DNA of 64,000 nt from an uncultured beta proteobacterium (GTDB lineage Bacteria; Pseudomonadota; Gammaproteobacteria; Burkholderiales; Burkholderiaceae_C). Each line of letters opens with the position of its first letter. Position 1 is the first letter of the stretch. Shown in pieces: positions 1 through 7,840 of this stretch. The notes beneath the pieces are model-generated. The model worked only from the letters and a program-made list of their open reading frames with translations, made no database searches and was not told where the DNA came from. The translations under genes and the position numbers were made by a program. The stretch lies in the NCBI GenBank assembly GCA_903838565.1, contig CAILZB010000027.1, forward strand, positions 1 to 64,000, given 5' to 3'.

Positions 1-102
1 GGGACTGAGTTCGAGGAAGTCAGGATTGAGAATGAGCCAGCAATACCAATTGCAAAAACCGGGGCAGCGCCGTCCAGCTGCGAGAAGTCGAGTGCAACTT
101 AA
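1..102 (+). CDS. 3' end of an unidentified open frame, cut by the window start
   Basis: A frame open from base 1 ends at a TAA at 100-102 and gives 33 residues ending in CEKSSAT. I do not recognise it. Its stop lies about 40 bp before a sequence that resembles an insertion-sequence end, so it could be the tail of a transposase. That rests on position only; it could equally be a chance open frame. Confidence 0.2.
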   Translation, partial: GTEFEEVRIENEPAIPIAKTGAAPSSCEKSSAT

Positions 103-115
103 ACTACCTTCAAGT

Positions 116-141
116 CTGTCCTGACTCTGGGGTCCACTTCA
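116..141 (-). mobile_element. possible insertion-sequence terminus truncating the response regulator
   Basis: On the minus strand the sequence from 141 leftward begins TGAAGTGGACCCCAGAG, which resembles the TG-starting, C-run termini of IS3- and IS21-type elements. The homology of the adjacent receiver domain stops exactly here, and its stop codon TGA is made of these bases. If correct, the element lies to the left, largely outside the window. The partner terminus and target duplication cannot be seen, so this is an inference. Confidence 0.25.
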
Positions 142-318
142 ATCGATCTCGCCTGGCATCAGCACATCCAACAGGATCGCCTCCGGATGGAATTTTCGAA
201 TCGCGTAGAGCGCCGCGACTCCGTTATCGGCTTCTATGATTTCGTACTGACTGGCCAAAGTTGTGCTGAGCAAGCGGCGGGTAGCGGAATTGTCGTCAAC
301 AACAAGTATGTATTGCAT
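139..318 (-). pseudogene. response regulator receiver domain, truncated after the phosphoacceptor site
   Basis: The 59-residue frame starts MQYILVVDDN, with the acidic pair Asp8/Asp9, and reaches the phosphoacceptor segment LLDVLMPG with Asp51 before ending at residue 59. Full receiver domains are about 120 residues, so the beta-4/beta-5 half with the conserved Thr/Ser and Lys, and any output domain, are missing. The break coincides with a possible insertion-sequence end. No clear ribosome binding site sits next to the ATG. It is probably a non-functional remnant, since the protein could not complete a receiver fold. Confidence 0.6.
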
Positions 319-793
319 GGTGCGGCGCTCTGTGGGGCGCGTTCCTTTGAGGTGGATGCAAACAGTCTATTCGGCTGAGATGCTTGCGGACTGTTCGCCT
401 GCGCACATACGCAGCTGCGTCAACGTGCCCATGCGCGGCCTCGGTTCAGCTTGCAGCCGCAGGCGCCGTGAATGCGGCTGCAACTGAAGGGCCGGGGCAT
501 ACAAGGCGCGGCACGTCGCCACAATGAAAAAGGGCCGGCTCGCGATGAGCCTGGCCCTTTGATGTGCTTCCTCAATTATGGGAAGCAGCAAGACGGCAAG
601 CCGTCAATCAATGGTGAGCGTGAATGTGTTCCTTGGTCATCTACGGGGCTCCTTCACCGAGCTTGGATCTCGGTCGCATGGAAATTCTGCTCCGGATTTC
701 GTGGTCGGTCAATTACATGCGCCCGCATCAGGGACTTCACTCTCAAAGGTTCGCACCAGTGCTAAAGTGCTTTGCTGATATCCACCGATTACC
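319..793. other. intergenic stretch without a supported gene
   Basis: This 475-bp stretch has no frame with convincing protein character. The only structured element is the hairpin at 529-560. A ten-codon frame on the minus strand (608-640) has a good AAGGAG upstream but no recognisable product. Confidence 0.5.
517..560 (-). repeat. hairpin repeat copy 1, terminator-like
   Basis: AAAGGGCC (529-536) pairs with GGCCCTTT (553-560) around a 16-nt loop. On the minus strand the second arm runs on into T residues (GGCCCTTTTTCAT), the form of a rho-independent terminator. A related hairpin with matching left flank (CCAC-ATGAAAAAGGGCC) lies at 3677-3721. Each copy precedes a DUF3079 sequence. Confidence 0.6.
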
Positions 794-988
794 GTGAAGA
801 AATTCCCCATCCAACCCAAGAATCCGGAGCGCATCTGCTGGGGATGTGACACCTTCTGTGCAACGAGCTCGATGGCCTGCGCCAATGAACGCTCGCCCCA
901 CCCGTCTGAACTTTTCGGTGCGGACTGGATGGACTGGGAGAACAACCTGCCCAAGCGAAGTGACGAGTCCACCGAGTTGGGTTCCTAA
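794..988 (+). CDS. DUF3079 family small Cys-containing protein
   Basis: A 64-residue protein from a GTG start whose sequence fits the DUF3079 family: a basic start (MKKFPIQPKNPER), then ICWGCD, a further Cys pair and ELFGADWMDW. Cys15, Cys18, Cys22 and Cys29 have the spacing of a small metal-binding knuckle; metal binding is an inference. Family members are short proteins of unknown function, common in Burkholderiales. The GTG is chosen because the family N-terminus starts exactly there, although no strong Shine-Dalgarno is visible. A damaged second copy lies about 2.9 kb downstream. Confidence 0.7.
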   Translation: MKKFPIQPKNPERICWGCDTFCATSSMACANERSPHPSELFGADWMDWENNLPKRSDESTELGS

Positions 989-1212
989 GGGTTCCATGAA
1001 GCACAACCCGGCGGCTTTCCTGAACACAGTCTGCCCGCCCCTTAACCGTCGAGAAGTTCGAGGAATTCGGCAGCCGAATTTGACCCGCATTCGGTGACTG
1101 CTTATGGATGGCCCGATCGGCGCGTGTCAAGCAACCTGTCGCCACGATGGCGTTGGGCTCTGCATGGGTTCGGTCAGTAATAATCCGACCATCAATGAAA
1201 GAGGACTTTGAA

Positions 1213-1644
1213 ATGAAGAAGATCTTGGCAACGGCCATGTTTGCCATCGCATTTTTCTTGAGCGCTTGCGGCGGTGGCGGGAATGCTGCACCCGCTGGGC
1301 CGTCCACGCTACAAATCACCGATACAACTGTTGGCACAGGCGTTACGGCTGTGGTCGGCAACACCGTGACGGTGAACTACACCGGCTGGCTGTACAGCGG
1401 GTCGGCAGTCAACTTCCAGGGAGCGCAGTTTGACACGTCCATTGGCAAGCAGCCGTATTCATTCAAGTTGGGTTCCGGACAAGTGATCGCAGGATGGGAT
1501 CAAGGCGTTGCGGGCATGAAGGTCGGCGGCACCCGTACGCTGATCATTCCGGCATCGCTGGCCTATGGAAGCACGGGCGTCGCAGGTGTGATACCAGCCA
1601 ATGCGGCCCTGGTGTTCACGGTTGATCTATTGACGGTCCAGTAG
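1213..1644 (+). CDS. FKBP-type peptidyl-prolyl isomerase, lipoprotein
   Basis: A 143-residue protein with a lipoprotein signal (MKKILATAMFAIAFF, lipobox LSAC) followed by a Gly-rich linker and one FKBP domain. Family landmarks are VTVNYTGWLYSG, the hydrophobic pocket run GSGQVIAGWDQG, MKVGGTRTLIIP and the closing ALVFTVDLL. It would be anchored to a membrane by the lipidated Cys and catalyse proline cis-trans isomerisation in envelope proteins. The ATG at 1213 is preferred to upstream starts because it begins the signal peptide and lies behind AAGAGGA. It stands alone, with no operon partner. Confidence 0.85.
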   Translation: MKKILATAMFAIAFFLSACGGGGNAAPAGPSTLQITDTTVGTGVTAVVGNTVTVNYTGWLYSGSAVNFQGAQFDTSIGKQPYSFKLGSGQVIAGWDQGVAGMKVGGTRTLIIPASLAYGSTGVAGVIPANAALVFTVDLLTVQ

Positions 1645-1694
1645 AACAACCGGGGTGCGTCAATCTCCTCTGCAGCCGCCCATCAGCGGGAACC

Positions 1695-2228
1695 TCACTT
1701 CACCTTGAACCAGATTTCGTTCGTCCGCAAGAACCAGGGCGTGAACGGTGCGTTGTAACGCGAGTAGACAGGTTCGCCCTGGGTTTCGACGCCAGCCTGG
1801 GACAGTGCTTTCGTCAGCCTGGCCAGGTGCTCGTCATAATTGCTCTGCGACCACGTGCCAGAATATTTGATGACGGCAACCGTCTGTTCAGGGACCTCCT
1901 TCAACTTGACCCTTGGGTCCAGTGGCTCAGGGAGCGTCGCCAGGGTATAGGCACTTGGCATCATGAACTGCACAATGAACCCGTCTGCCGCAAGGGTCTG
2001 CGTCACTGGCGCGGTCATTTCCAGTTTCACCGGCGGATTCACTGCGACCTGCGTCACGGGTGCTGTCATGTCAAAGTGTCGCTCACCCTTGTTCTTGCCG
2101 AAGATATATCCAGCGAGTATCGGGAAAGCTTGATTGCCGGCGTCAGCAGTCGCAGGTCCGGGCACGACAACTTCAGCGACGACATGAGTGGCGTAGTGGC
2201 GAACCTCAAAGACGTCCGTCGTTCGCAC
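1695..2228 (-). CDS. SOUL family heme-binding protein, 5' end apparently frameshifted
   Basis: The frame encodes a SOUL domain: FEVRHY near the start, AFPILAGYIFGKNKG, twice MTAPVTQ, and the C-terminal YSRYNAPFTPWFLRTNE block. SOUL/HBP23-like proteins bind heme, and bacterial members are usually exported. In this frame no ATG exists upstream of the GTG at 2228, although coding similarity (AIEQPKFTVV) continues upstream of it to about 2258. A signal peptide with a good ribosome binding site lies just upstream in a different frame (2319), so a single-base shift appears to separate export signal from mature domain. It is either a mutation, making this a pseudogene, or a sequencing error. Confidence 0.75.
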   Translation of the reverse strand: MRTTDVFEVRHYATHVVAEVVVPGPATADAGNQAFPILAGYIFGKNKGERHFDMTAPVTQVAVNPPVKLEMTAPVTQTLAADGFIVQFMMPSAYTLATLPEPLDPRVKLKEVPEQTVAVIKYSGTWSQSNYDEHLARLTKALSQAGVETQGEPVYSRYNAPFTPWFLRTNEIWFKVK

Positions 2229-2319
2229 AACGGTGAACTTGGGCTGCTCGATGGCATGGGCTGTCGGCTGATGCAGTGGCCGCCATCAAGATTCCTGCGA
2301 TTGCTTTGAATGGGTGCAT
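2206..2319 (-). other. signal-peptide frame belonging to the SOUL gene, out of frame with it
   Basis: The ATG at 2319 follows AAAGGACAGAA, a strong Shine-Dalgarno at good spacing. It opens a 37-codon frame starting MHPFKAIAGILMAATASA, a typical signal peptide with an A-x-A cleavage site. Soon after the cleavage site the frame departs from the SOUL reading frame and stops at 2206. A one-base change near 2255-2268 would join it to the mature protein. Confidence 0.6.
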
Positions 2320-2582
2320 TTCTGTCCTTTGATCGGCTACAGATTGGCCTGCCAACCTCGTTTTGCAATGGTCCTCACGCAAACAACGGTTCCCGGTTCA
2401 AACCCATGTCAAGGAGCCGACGAGGAGAAACGAATCAAGCCCTTGGGCTTTATCGGTGCAAGCCAGGGCGTTTCTACGCTGCCTCATTCCGGATGGCAGC
2501 GCTCGGCAAGTTCACCGAGTCCCGGCGCATCCTTCTACCCACGTGCGCTGACGAGCCCTGATGGCCAATGTCTTAAATGGGC

Positions 2583-2918
2583 CTACGATTCCGGCACTGC
2601 CTGCAGCGTTTGAGTCGACGCGGCTTGAGCGCCGGAAAGTTCAACATTGAGCTTCTTGTAAGACTTCTGATGGCACTCCAGAGTGGCAATCAGGCTGTCG
2701 ATATTTGAAAGAAACTCTTCCTTGCAGACGCATGGAGTTTGCGTGAACATCCTGGTTGCACCATCGGCGATATCAGGCTTACCGGCCTGACGCGCCCAGC
2801 TCTTGACATCGCAATAAGCGAGCAATGCAAGCCTGCCAAGCTCCTGCGTCCTGCGCGCATAGTGCAGCTCGCCAAGCAAGTCCTCAAGCCCCAGCTGAAT
2901 TGCAAATGAAGTTCCCAT
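2583..2918 (-). CDS. hypothetical protein next to phasin
   Basis: A 111-residue soluble protein starting MGTSFAIQLGLEDLLGELHY. It is rich in helix-forming residues, has three Cys in its middle part (one AYCDVK, then PCVCKEE) and no signal peptide or membrane segment. I do not recognise the family. It begins 36 bp after the phasin stop on the same strand, so it is probably co-transcribed with it, which hints at, but does not prove, a role around polyhydroxybutyrate granules. Confidence 0.5.
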   Translation of the reverse strand: MGTSFAIQLGLEDLLGELHYARRTQELGRLALLAYCDVKSWARQAGKPDIADGATRMFTQTPCVCKEEFLSNIDSLIATLECHQKSYKKLNVELSGAQAASTQTLQAVPES

Positions 2919-2954
2919 GTTTCAGTGCCGCATAGGGTTGAAAAGCTCGCTTTT

Positions 2955-3437
2955 TTAGCGGGCCTTCTTTGTCTTGGAAGCTGGCGCGACGGACGCGACC
3001 GCTGCTGCACCCTTTTCCATGGCGGATGCAAGCGTGCTTTCGGCGGTCGTTGCCGCTGCCTTCAGGTTTTTGGCGACAGAAGCAAAGGTTTCAGGCGCTG
3101 GATGAGCTTTTTCAATCGCATCAACCGTCGTGTGAAACTGGCCAACACTCAGGGAAGTCGCTTCCTTGAGGTTCTTGGCAAACATGGCCATGCCGGCCTC
3201 AGACGAAGCCTTCATGATCTCGAAAGCGGTCTGCGGGTCCTTGATGTCCTTGATCGACGCCATGGTTTCGGCAATGGCAGCTTGCGCTTCTTTGGCCTGT
3301 GCCTGAGCCAAGTCAGCCCATGCTTTCAGGTTGTCCTGTGTCGGCTTGATGGCATCCTGCATGGACGCGGGATCGAATTTTGGAGCTGATTCCGAGAGGG
3401 TCTTGGCAAGAGCTTCGAAGGGGGTGTTCTTGAACAT
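2955..3437 (-). CDS. phasin family protein
   Basis: A 160-residue, Ala- and Lys-rich, almost wholly helical protein without a signal peptide. It has phasin features: amphipathic segments such as LKAWADLAQAQAKEAQ, a central FEIMKASSEAGMAMFAKN block and a basic tail ending SKTKKAR. Phasins coat polyhydroxyalkanoate granules and control their size and number. The ATG lies behind AAAGGACG. The PHB-responsive repressor PhaR is encoded at 46870-47403, and in related bacteria PhaR represses phasin genes, so this gene is a likely PhaR target. Confidence 0.85.
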   Translation of the reverse strand: MFKNTPFEALAKTLSESAPKFDPASMQDAIKPTQDNLKAWADLAQAQAKEAQAAIAETMASIKDIKDPQTAFEIMKASSEAGMAMFAKNLKEATSLSVGQFHTTVDAIEKAHPAPETFASVAKNLKAAATTAESTLASAMEKGAAAVASVAPASKTKKAR

Positions 3438-3676
3438 TGGGCGTCCTTTGTGTTAAATGGTGCGGTGCAGCAATTATCATCCGGATAGGCGATTCGCGCC
3501 AGTCCAAAAACAGAAGTCACCGTGATTAGTGGTGCCAGCCTATATCGTCAGACGCTGCATCGATGAACCCGCCAGCCGAAACGCCACACCGGATAGACGC
3601 CGCAATGGGGTTCGGACCGCACCTCACTCGGGCCCTGTCGGGCTCCGCTTTGGATCGATGGGGCTTGGGTGGCGAC

Positions 3677-3721
3677 GGCCACCATGAAAAAGGGCCGAGT
3701 TCATGTGAGCCCCGGCCCTTT
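3677..3721 (-). repeat. hairpin repeat copy 2, terminator-like
   Basis: AAAGGGCC (3689-3696) pairs with GGCCCTTT (3714-3721), with the same left flank (GCCAC-ATGAAAAAGGGCC) as copy 1 at 517-560. Here the hairpin lies only 17 bp before the DUF3079 remnant, against 233 bp in copy 1. Confidence 0.6.
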
Positions 3722-3738
3722 GATGGGCTTACTCAAGT

Positions 3739-4017
3739 CCAGAGCGCATCTGCTGGGGATGTGACACTTACTGTGCCGCGGACTCGAAGGCCAGTGCGAA
3801 CGAACGCTCGCCCCAGGCGTCAGAGCTTTTTGGCGAGAGCTGGCTTGACTGGGACAACAACCTGCCAAGGCCAAAAGAAGAGTCCAATGCCGCGACTCCT
3901 GGCATCTCTGCCAGGCATGACAAGCGGGACACGCAGAGCTCAGTCTTCTCGGTCCCGTGCAAGGCATGCCTGCCCACGGGAAGACGGTTGATAATGCGGA
4001 CGGATCCGAGAGCCTGA
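3739..4017 (+). pseudogene. DUF3079 remnant, 5'-truncated second copy
   Basis: The frame from 3739 reads PERICWGCDTYCAADS, then ANERSPQASELFGESWLDWDNNLP, clearly matching the intact copy at 794-988. It lacks the first ten or so residues, and an in-frame TGA lies just upstream at 3721-3723, so no start is available. The fourth Cys of the knuckle has become Ser (KASAN instead of MACAN), and the frame runs past the normal end into unrelated sequence. It looks like a duplicate that lost its 5' end and then decayed. Confidence 0.65.
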
Positions 4018-4123
4018 AACAGGCGCAGACCCCATCACAAGCAAAAAGACCGTGGCGATAAACGCCATTCCGGAGGGAGAAGGCCAGCCCGCCCCCTCTG
4101 ATCAGAGCCCAGGAAGTTGAGCC

Positions 4124-5137
4124 ATGTCCGACTACGAATACGACGATCCCAACCGCGCCGACAACGGCACCTTTCACAACCTTTACGGCACCTCCAACGC
4201 GAATTCCGGCGAGCAATGGTCCGCGGGGGTGAACGAGTACGACAACCTGACGACGGCCAACCTGAAGGTTCAGAACAACCGCATGGCACAGGGACTGGAC
4301 CCCTATACCGGTCAGCCCAACGCCAACCCGTACGTGCCAAGTTATTCGTACGCAGGCGGTTCCGGCTCGACGCCGGAACGGGCCCTGAGCACGCAGGAAC
4401 AGGCGAGGTTGAGCGAGGACCTGCGCGAGGGCAACTCGCGCCTGGGCCACTGGCTGGGCGGCATCATGAAATGGTGCGTGGTCTACCCTGCGCTTGCCGT
4501 GGCGGGCTTCTTCGGGCTGTGGCTGGGCCTGCGCTCGGCGGATGCCACCTGGATGCGTGCGAGCCCCACCGGTGGCGTCGTCCGGTTGGCGCTGCAGCAA
4601 ACCTTCCCCGAAGCGGCGCTGCCGCTGGTGTCGGCCTTGGCTACGCCAAAGGAGATTGCCGAGGCGATGGCGCCAGAGGCGCTGTTCGCAGGGGCCTCCA
4701 CGCCGCTGACGCATGCGAACGCGAAGAAGAAAGTGGACCAGGGCGATGCCCGCCGCGGCTGGCTTGACCTGTCGGCCTACCTGTGCGAGATCGACGTGGC
4801 CTGCCGCGCCAAGGCCCGAGAGGTCGGCCCGGAGATGGCCGCCCGCGTGTTCAACTGGAGCACCGAATACCTGGTGGAGAAGGCCAGGCATGGCAACGCT
4901 CACGCTGCTGCCACACTGTGCGTGTTTCCGCTGCTGCTCGATCCGGATCAGAGCGCCGCGGAGCTGGCATGGAACGTCTGCAGCTACGCCGTCTACAACG
5001 CCAAGATCACTTCGCACAAGCCCAGGGAAATGCTGGCGCAAATGCAGCAGCAGACCTGGTTTTCCGTGGCGAGATGGGCAGCGACCGACCCCGCGCTGGT
5101 GATCCAGCGCTGGGCGCGGTCGGTTACCGCGCCCTGA
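4124..5137 (+). CDS. hypothetical protein with one membrane segment
   Basis: A 337-residue protein that I do not recognise. Residues 1-100 are polar, rich in Asn, Tyr, Ser and Gly, and look disordered. A membrane segment follows at about 115-135 (WCVVYPALAVAGFFGLWLGL), then a helical C-terminal domain of about 200 residues with several Cys (residues 229-301). The likely topology is a cytoplasmic tail, one membrane span and a C-terminal domain outside. The ATG is preceded by GGAAG at 8 bp. It stands alone between the DUF3079 remnant and the convergent tesB. Its third-position GC looks like that of its neighbours. Confidence 0.65.
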   Translation: MSDYEYDDPNRADNGTFHNLYGTSNANSGEQWSAGVNEYDNLTTANLKVQNNRMAQGLDPYTGQPNANPYVPSYSYAGGSGSTPERALSTQEQARLSEDLREGNSRLGHWLGGIMKWCVVYPALAVAGFFGLWLGLRSADATWMRASPTGGVVRLALQQTFPEAALPLVSALATPKEIAEAMAPEALFAGASTPLTHANAKKKVDQGDARRGWLDLSAYLCEIDVACRAKAREVGPEMAARVFNWSTEYLVEKARHGNAHAAATLCVFPLLLDPDQSAAELAWNVCSYAVYNAKITSHKPREMLAQMQQQTWFSVARWAATDPALVIQRWARSVTAP

Positions 5138-5184
5138 GCTAACACGGCAGCGTGCACGGCGCTGGCGGTCGGTGGGGTTGCCGA

Positions 5185-6090
5185 TCAGCGCTCGCCAACG
5201 TGCCGGATGAGCCCCTCCTGTGACACGCAAGCCACCAGGGTTCCGTCGCGGCGAAAGATGTTGCCGTGATTCAGTCCACGGGCATGACCCGCCGTTGGGC
5301 TTTCGCAGGCATACAGCAGCCATTCATCGATGCGGAAATCCCGATAGAACCACATGGCATGGTCCAGACTGGCGATCACCATGCCGCTCTGGTAATAGGT
5401 CACGCCGTGCGGTCGCATGCAGGTGCCAAGCAGGCCAAAGTCAGACGCGTAGGCAAGCAGGCATTTTTGCAGCGCGCGCACATCCGGAACCTGGCCAACT
5501 GCGCGGAACCAGGCGTACTGAGTCGGCGCCTTCTTCTCGGGATGGCCATGATCCACCGGATCGATGCTTCTTATCTCGATCGCGCGATCGGTGGCGAACG
5601 GGTCGTCGCTGCCCGATGCCGGCCGACCTGGAATGAGGGATACGCCGTACCGATCGCTGGCCAGAGACTCGGGTGGCGGCACGTCCGGCATGTCGATCTG
5701 ATGCTCGAATCCCTGCTCCTGCGCCTGAAACGAGGTTGACAGAATCAGGATCGCGTTCTCGCCCTGGGATGCAGTCACCCGACGCACACTGAAACTGCTG
5801 CCGTCGCGAATGCGGTCAACGTTGTAATGCACCGGCGCGCGTGGATCACCGCCGCGAATGAAGTAGGCATGCAGCGAATGCGCATCGCGCTGATCACAGG
5901 TATTGCCGGCTGCCACCAGCGCCTGCCCCAGGATGTGGCCGCCAAACAGATTGCGAAATCCCAGATCCAGACTCTGCCCGAGATAGTGATCGGGCTTGAC
6001 GTATTCGAGCTCGAACAGGTCCAGCAGCTGGCCCAGCGCCTTGCCTTGATTTGGTGCCGGCATGGCTGGCGCTGGTGCATCTTTCTGCAT
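5185..6090 (-). CDS. tesB: acyl-CoA thioesterase II
   Basis: A 301-residue double-hotdog thioesterase that hydrolyses fatty acyl-CoA to free acid and CoA in the cytoplasm. Family features are LFGGHILGQALVAA near residue 50, HSLHAYFIRGGDP, the second hotdog starting around residue 190 and DHAMWFYRDFRIDEWLLY with the catalytic Asp region. The length is close to the E. coli enzyme (286). It stands alone, convergent with the hypothetical gene at 4124-5137 and divergent from the rhodanese. Confidence 0.92.
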   Translation of the reverse strand: MQKDAPAPAMPAPNQGKALGQLLDLFELEYVKPDHYLGQSLDLGFRNLFGGHILGQALVAAGNTCDQRDAHSLHAYFIRGGDPRAPVHYNVDRIRDGSSFSVRRVTASQGENAILILSTSFQAQEQGFEHQIDMPDVPPPESLASDRYGVSLIPGRPASGSDDPFATDRAIEIRSIDPVDHGHPEKKAPTQYAWFRAVGQVPDVRALQKCLLAYASDFGLLGTCMRPHGVTYYQSGMVIASLDHAMWFYRDFRIDEWLLYACESPTAGHARGLNHGNIFRRDGTLVACVSQEGLIRHVGER

Positions 6091-6294
6091 TTGAATCTCA
6101 ATCGTCAGGTTGTTACCCGATCAATTATAGGAAGCAGGGACATCCGCTGGCGAATTCACCCTGTACTGCCGGGCGGCCATTCACCGAAGCGAGATTCTTT
6201 GGCAGGCGATGGGGTAGGATCACCCGCGGAGTCATGGGCGTTTGATGCCATGGCGGTTTCATTCTTTTCGATTGATTTGATGACGATACAAAAC

Positions 6295-6615
6295 ATGACA
6301 GCGAAAAAATCGATCCTGCTCTTGGCTCTGGCCATGGCCGGCTTGTCGGCATTCGCAAGGGATGTGGTAATCGACGTGCGCACACCTCAGGAATTCGCAG
6401 CTGGTCACATTGCCGGCGCCATCAACATTGACCACGCGGTGATTGGGCAGGAAATATCGGCAGCGAAAGTCGCCAAGGGCGACACGGTCATCCTGTACTG
6501 TCGTTCAGGCCACCGCGCCGGCATCGCGCAGGATACCTTGAAGAAGATGGGCTATCTGAAGGTCGAGAACTACGGCAGCCTGGAGCAGGCGCGCAAGCTG
6601 TTGCCCGCGCCTTGA
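6295..6615 (+). CDS. periplasmic rhodanese-like sulfurtransferase
   Basis: A 106-residue single-domain rhodanese with a signal peptide (LLLALAMAGLSAFA) and the loop YCRSGHRAG carrying the active-site Cys. Other landmarks are VIDVRTPQEFAAGHIAGAINI and the C-terminal MGYLKVENYGS. It resembles PspE-type proteins that transfer sulfane sulfur in the periplasm. The start could be the ATG at 6295 or the one at 6280; neither has a strong ribosome binding site. Its stop overlaps a possible TTG start of the following epimerase, which suggests co-transcription. Confidence 0.82.
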   Translation: MTAKKSILLLALAMAGLSAFARDVVIDVRTPQEFAAGHIAGAINIDHAVIGQEISAAKVAKGDTVILYCRSGHRAGIAQDTLKKMGYLKVENYGSLEQARKLLPAP

Positions 6616-6638
6616 GGTTCGCTTCCGAGCCGTACTCT

Positions 6639-7607
6639 ATGACCGCACCAGCCGATCCTCGTTTCGCCGATGCCCCGCTGCGCTTGCTGATCACCGGCGG
6701 CACCGGTTTTATCGGGACCGCGTTGTGCCTTGCCCTGCTCCGGCAAGGACATGCGCTGACCCTGTTGACACGCCATCCGGCGAAGGCGACCGAACTGCTG
6801 GGTTCCGGCGTGCGCACCGTGCAAAGCTTCGGCGAGCTGGATCCGGCAACGCCATTCGATGTGGTCGTGAATCTTGCGGGCGAACCCATCGTCGGACCTC
6901 GCTGGACGCGGGCGCGCAAGGCCGTCCTGCACGCCAGCCGACGCGACCTGACCCAGTCTCTGGTTGAATGGATCGCTCGCGCACACAGCAGGCCCAGGCT
7001 GATGATCTCCGGCTCTGCCATCGGCTACTACGGCGTGCAGTCAAGCGCTGACCCCGGTGCCTTGTCAGAAGACGCGCCGACGCAAGACATCTTCATGTCG
7101 GAGATCTGCCAAGCATGGGAGGCGAGCGCACAGGCCGTGCGCCCGCTCGGCGTCACCTTGGCGGTACTGCGTCTGGGCATCGTGCTGGGACCGTGCAGCG
7201 CCGGTCAAGGCGCCCTGCCAAAGATGCTGCTGCCCGTGCGTTTCGGGCTGAACGGGGTCCTGGGCCAGGGGCAGCAGGTCGTGAGCTGGGTGCATCTGGC
7301 CGATGTATTGGGCGCGATCGCGCATGTGATGCGCCTGCCAGAGGCCCAGGCTCAAGGCGCATTCAACCTCACTGCGCCCGAATCCTGTAGCCAGAAGGAA
7401 TTCATGAGGCTTGCAGCGCAGGCGCTGGGCCGCCACTGGACCCTGCCCATCGCGGCGCCGTCGTGGATCCTGCAAGGTCTGATGGGCGAGCAAGCCAGTT
7501 TGCTGCTGCAAGGTCAACGGGTGGTGCCGACGCACTTGCTGGACACGGGCTACCGCTTTGCATTTGCGCAGTTGTCGCAGGCCCTCAAAGACTGTGTCGG
7601 GCGGTAG
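6639..7607 (+). CDS. TIGR01777 family NAD(P)-dependent epimerase
   Basis: A 322-residue extended short-chain dehydrogenase of the YfcH/TIGR01777 type. The nucleotide-binding motif TGGTGFIG is near the start, VVNLAGEPI follows, and the C-terminal DUF1731-like block ends with a helical tail. The catalytic-type YYG (GYYGVQSS) is present. The physiological substrate of this family is not established. The ATG at 6639 is preferred to the TTG at 6612, which would add nine residues outside the family consensus. It follows the rhodanese closely. Confidence 0.85.
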   Translation: MTAPADPRFADAPLRLLITGGTGFIGTALCLALLRQGHALTLLTRHPAKATELLGSGVRTVQSFGELDPATPFDVVVNLAGEPIVGPRWTRARKAVLHASRRDLTQSLVEWIARAHSRPRLMISGSAIGYYGVQSSADPGALSEDAPTQDIFMSEICQAWEASAQAVRPLGVTLAVLRLGIVLGPCSAGQGALPKMLLPVRFGLNGVLGQGQQVVSWVHLADVLGAIAHVMRLPEAQAQGAFNLTAPESCSQKEFMRLAAQALGRHWTLPIAAPSWILQGLMGEQASLLLQGQRVVPTHLLDTGYRFAFAQLSQALKDCVGR

Positions 7608-7643
7608 TGGCCGCAGCGCGGCGGGGTGCCAGGTTTCTTTGTC

Positions 7644-7757
7644 TCAGCAGAACACGATGGCCAGAATCGCGGCATCTTCCACCACGTTCAGCACGAGGTA
7701 GCTGCAGAGGCGGTAGACCAGGAACAGGGCCAGTTCAATCAAGGGGTTGGAAGTCAT
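7644..7757 (-). CDS. possible 37-residue membrane peptide
   Basis: An ATG-started frame gives MTSNPLIELALFLVYRLCSY and then a second hydrophobic stretch ending in IVFC. Almost all of it could be buried in a membrane. It lies in the gap between two plus-strand genes on the opposite strand. The ribosome binding site is weak. I do not recognise it, and a chance hydrophobic frame is possible. Confidence 0.3.
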   Translation of the reverse strand: MTSNPLIELALFLVYRLCSYLVLNVVEDAAILAIVFC

Positions 7758-7840
7758 CGGTATTGCCTGCATTGTCGCACCCCTCAATCTCGGGCGTGTT
7801 CGGCCGATAATGAGCTAACCAACGCCGGAAGAACCCATCC

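Noticed and set aside
608..640. Ten-codon frame MTKEHIHAHH on the minus strand with a good AAGGAG
   Set aside because: Too short to judge, no downstream gene for it to regulate, and the preceding codon is a stop.
2310..2613. Two overlapping plus-strand frames between the SOUL gene and the hypothetical gene
   Set aside because: Composition is Ser/Arg/Pro rich, with no ribosome binding site and no recognisable protein. The stretch appears non-coding.
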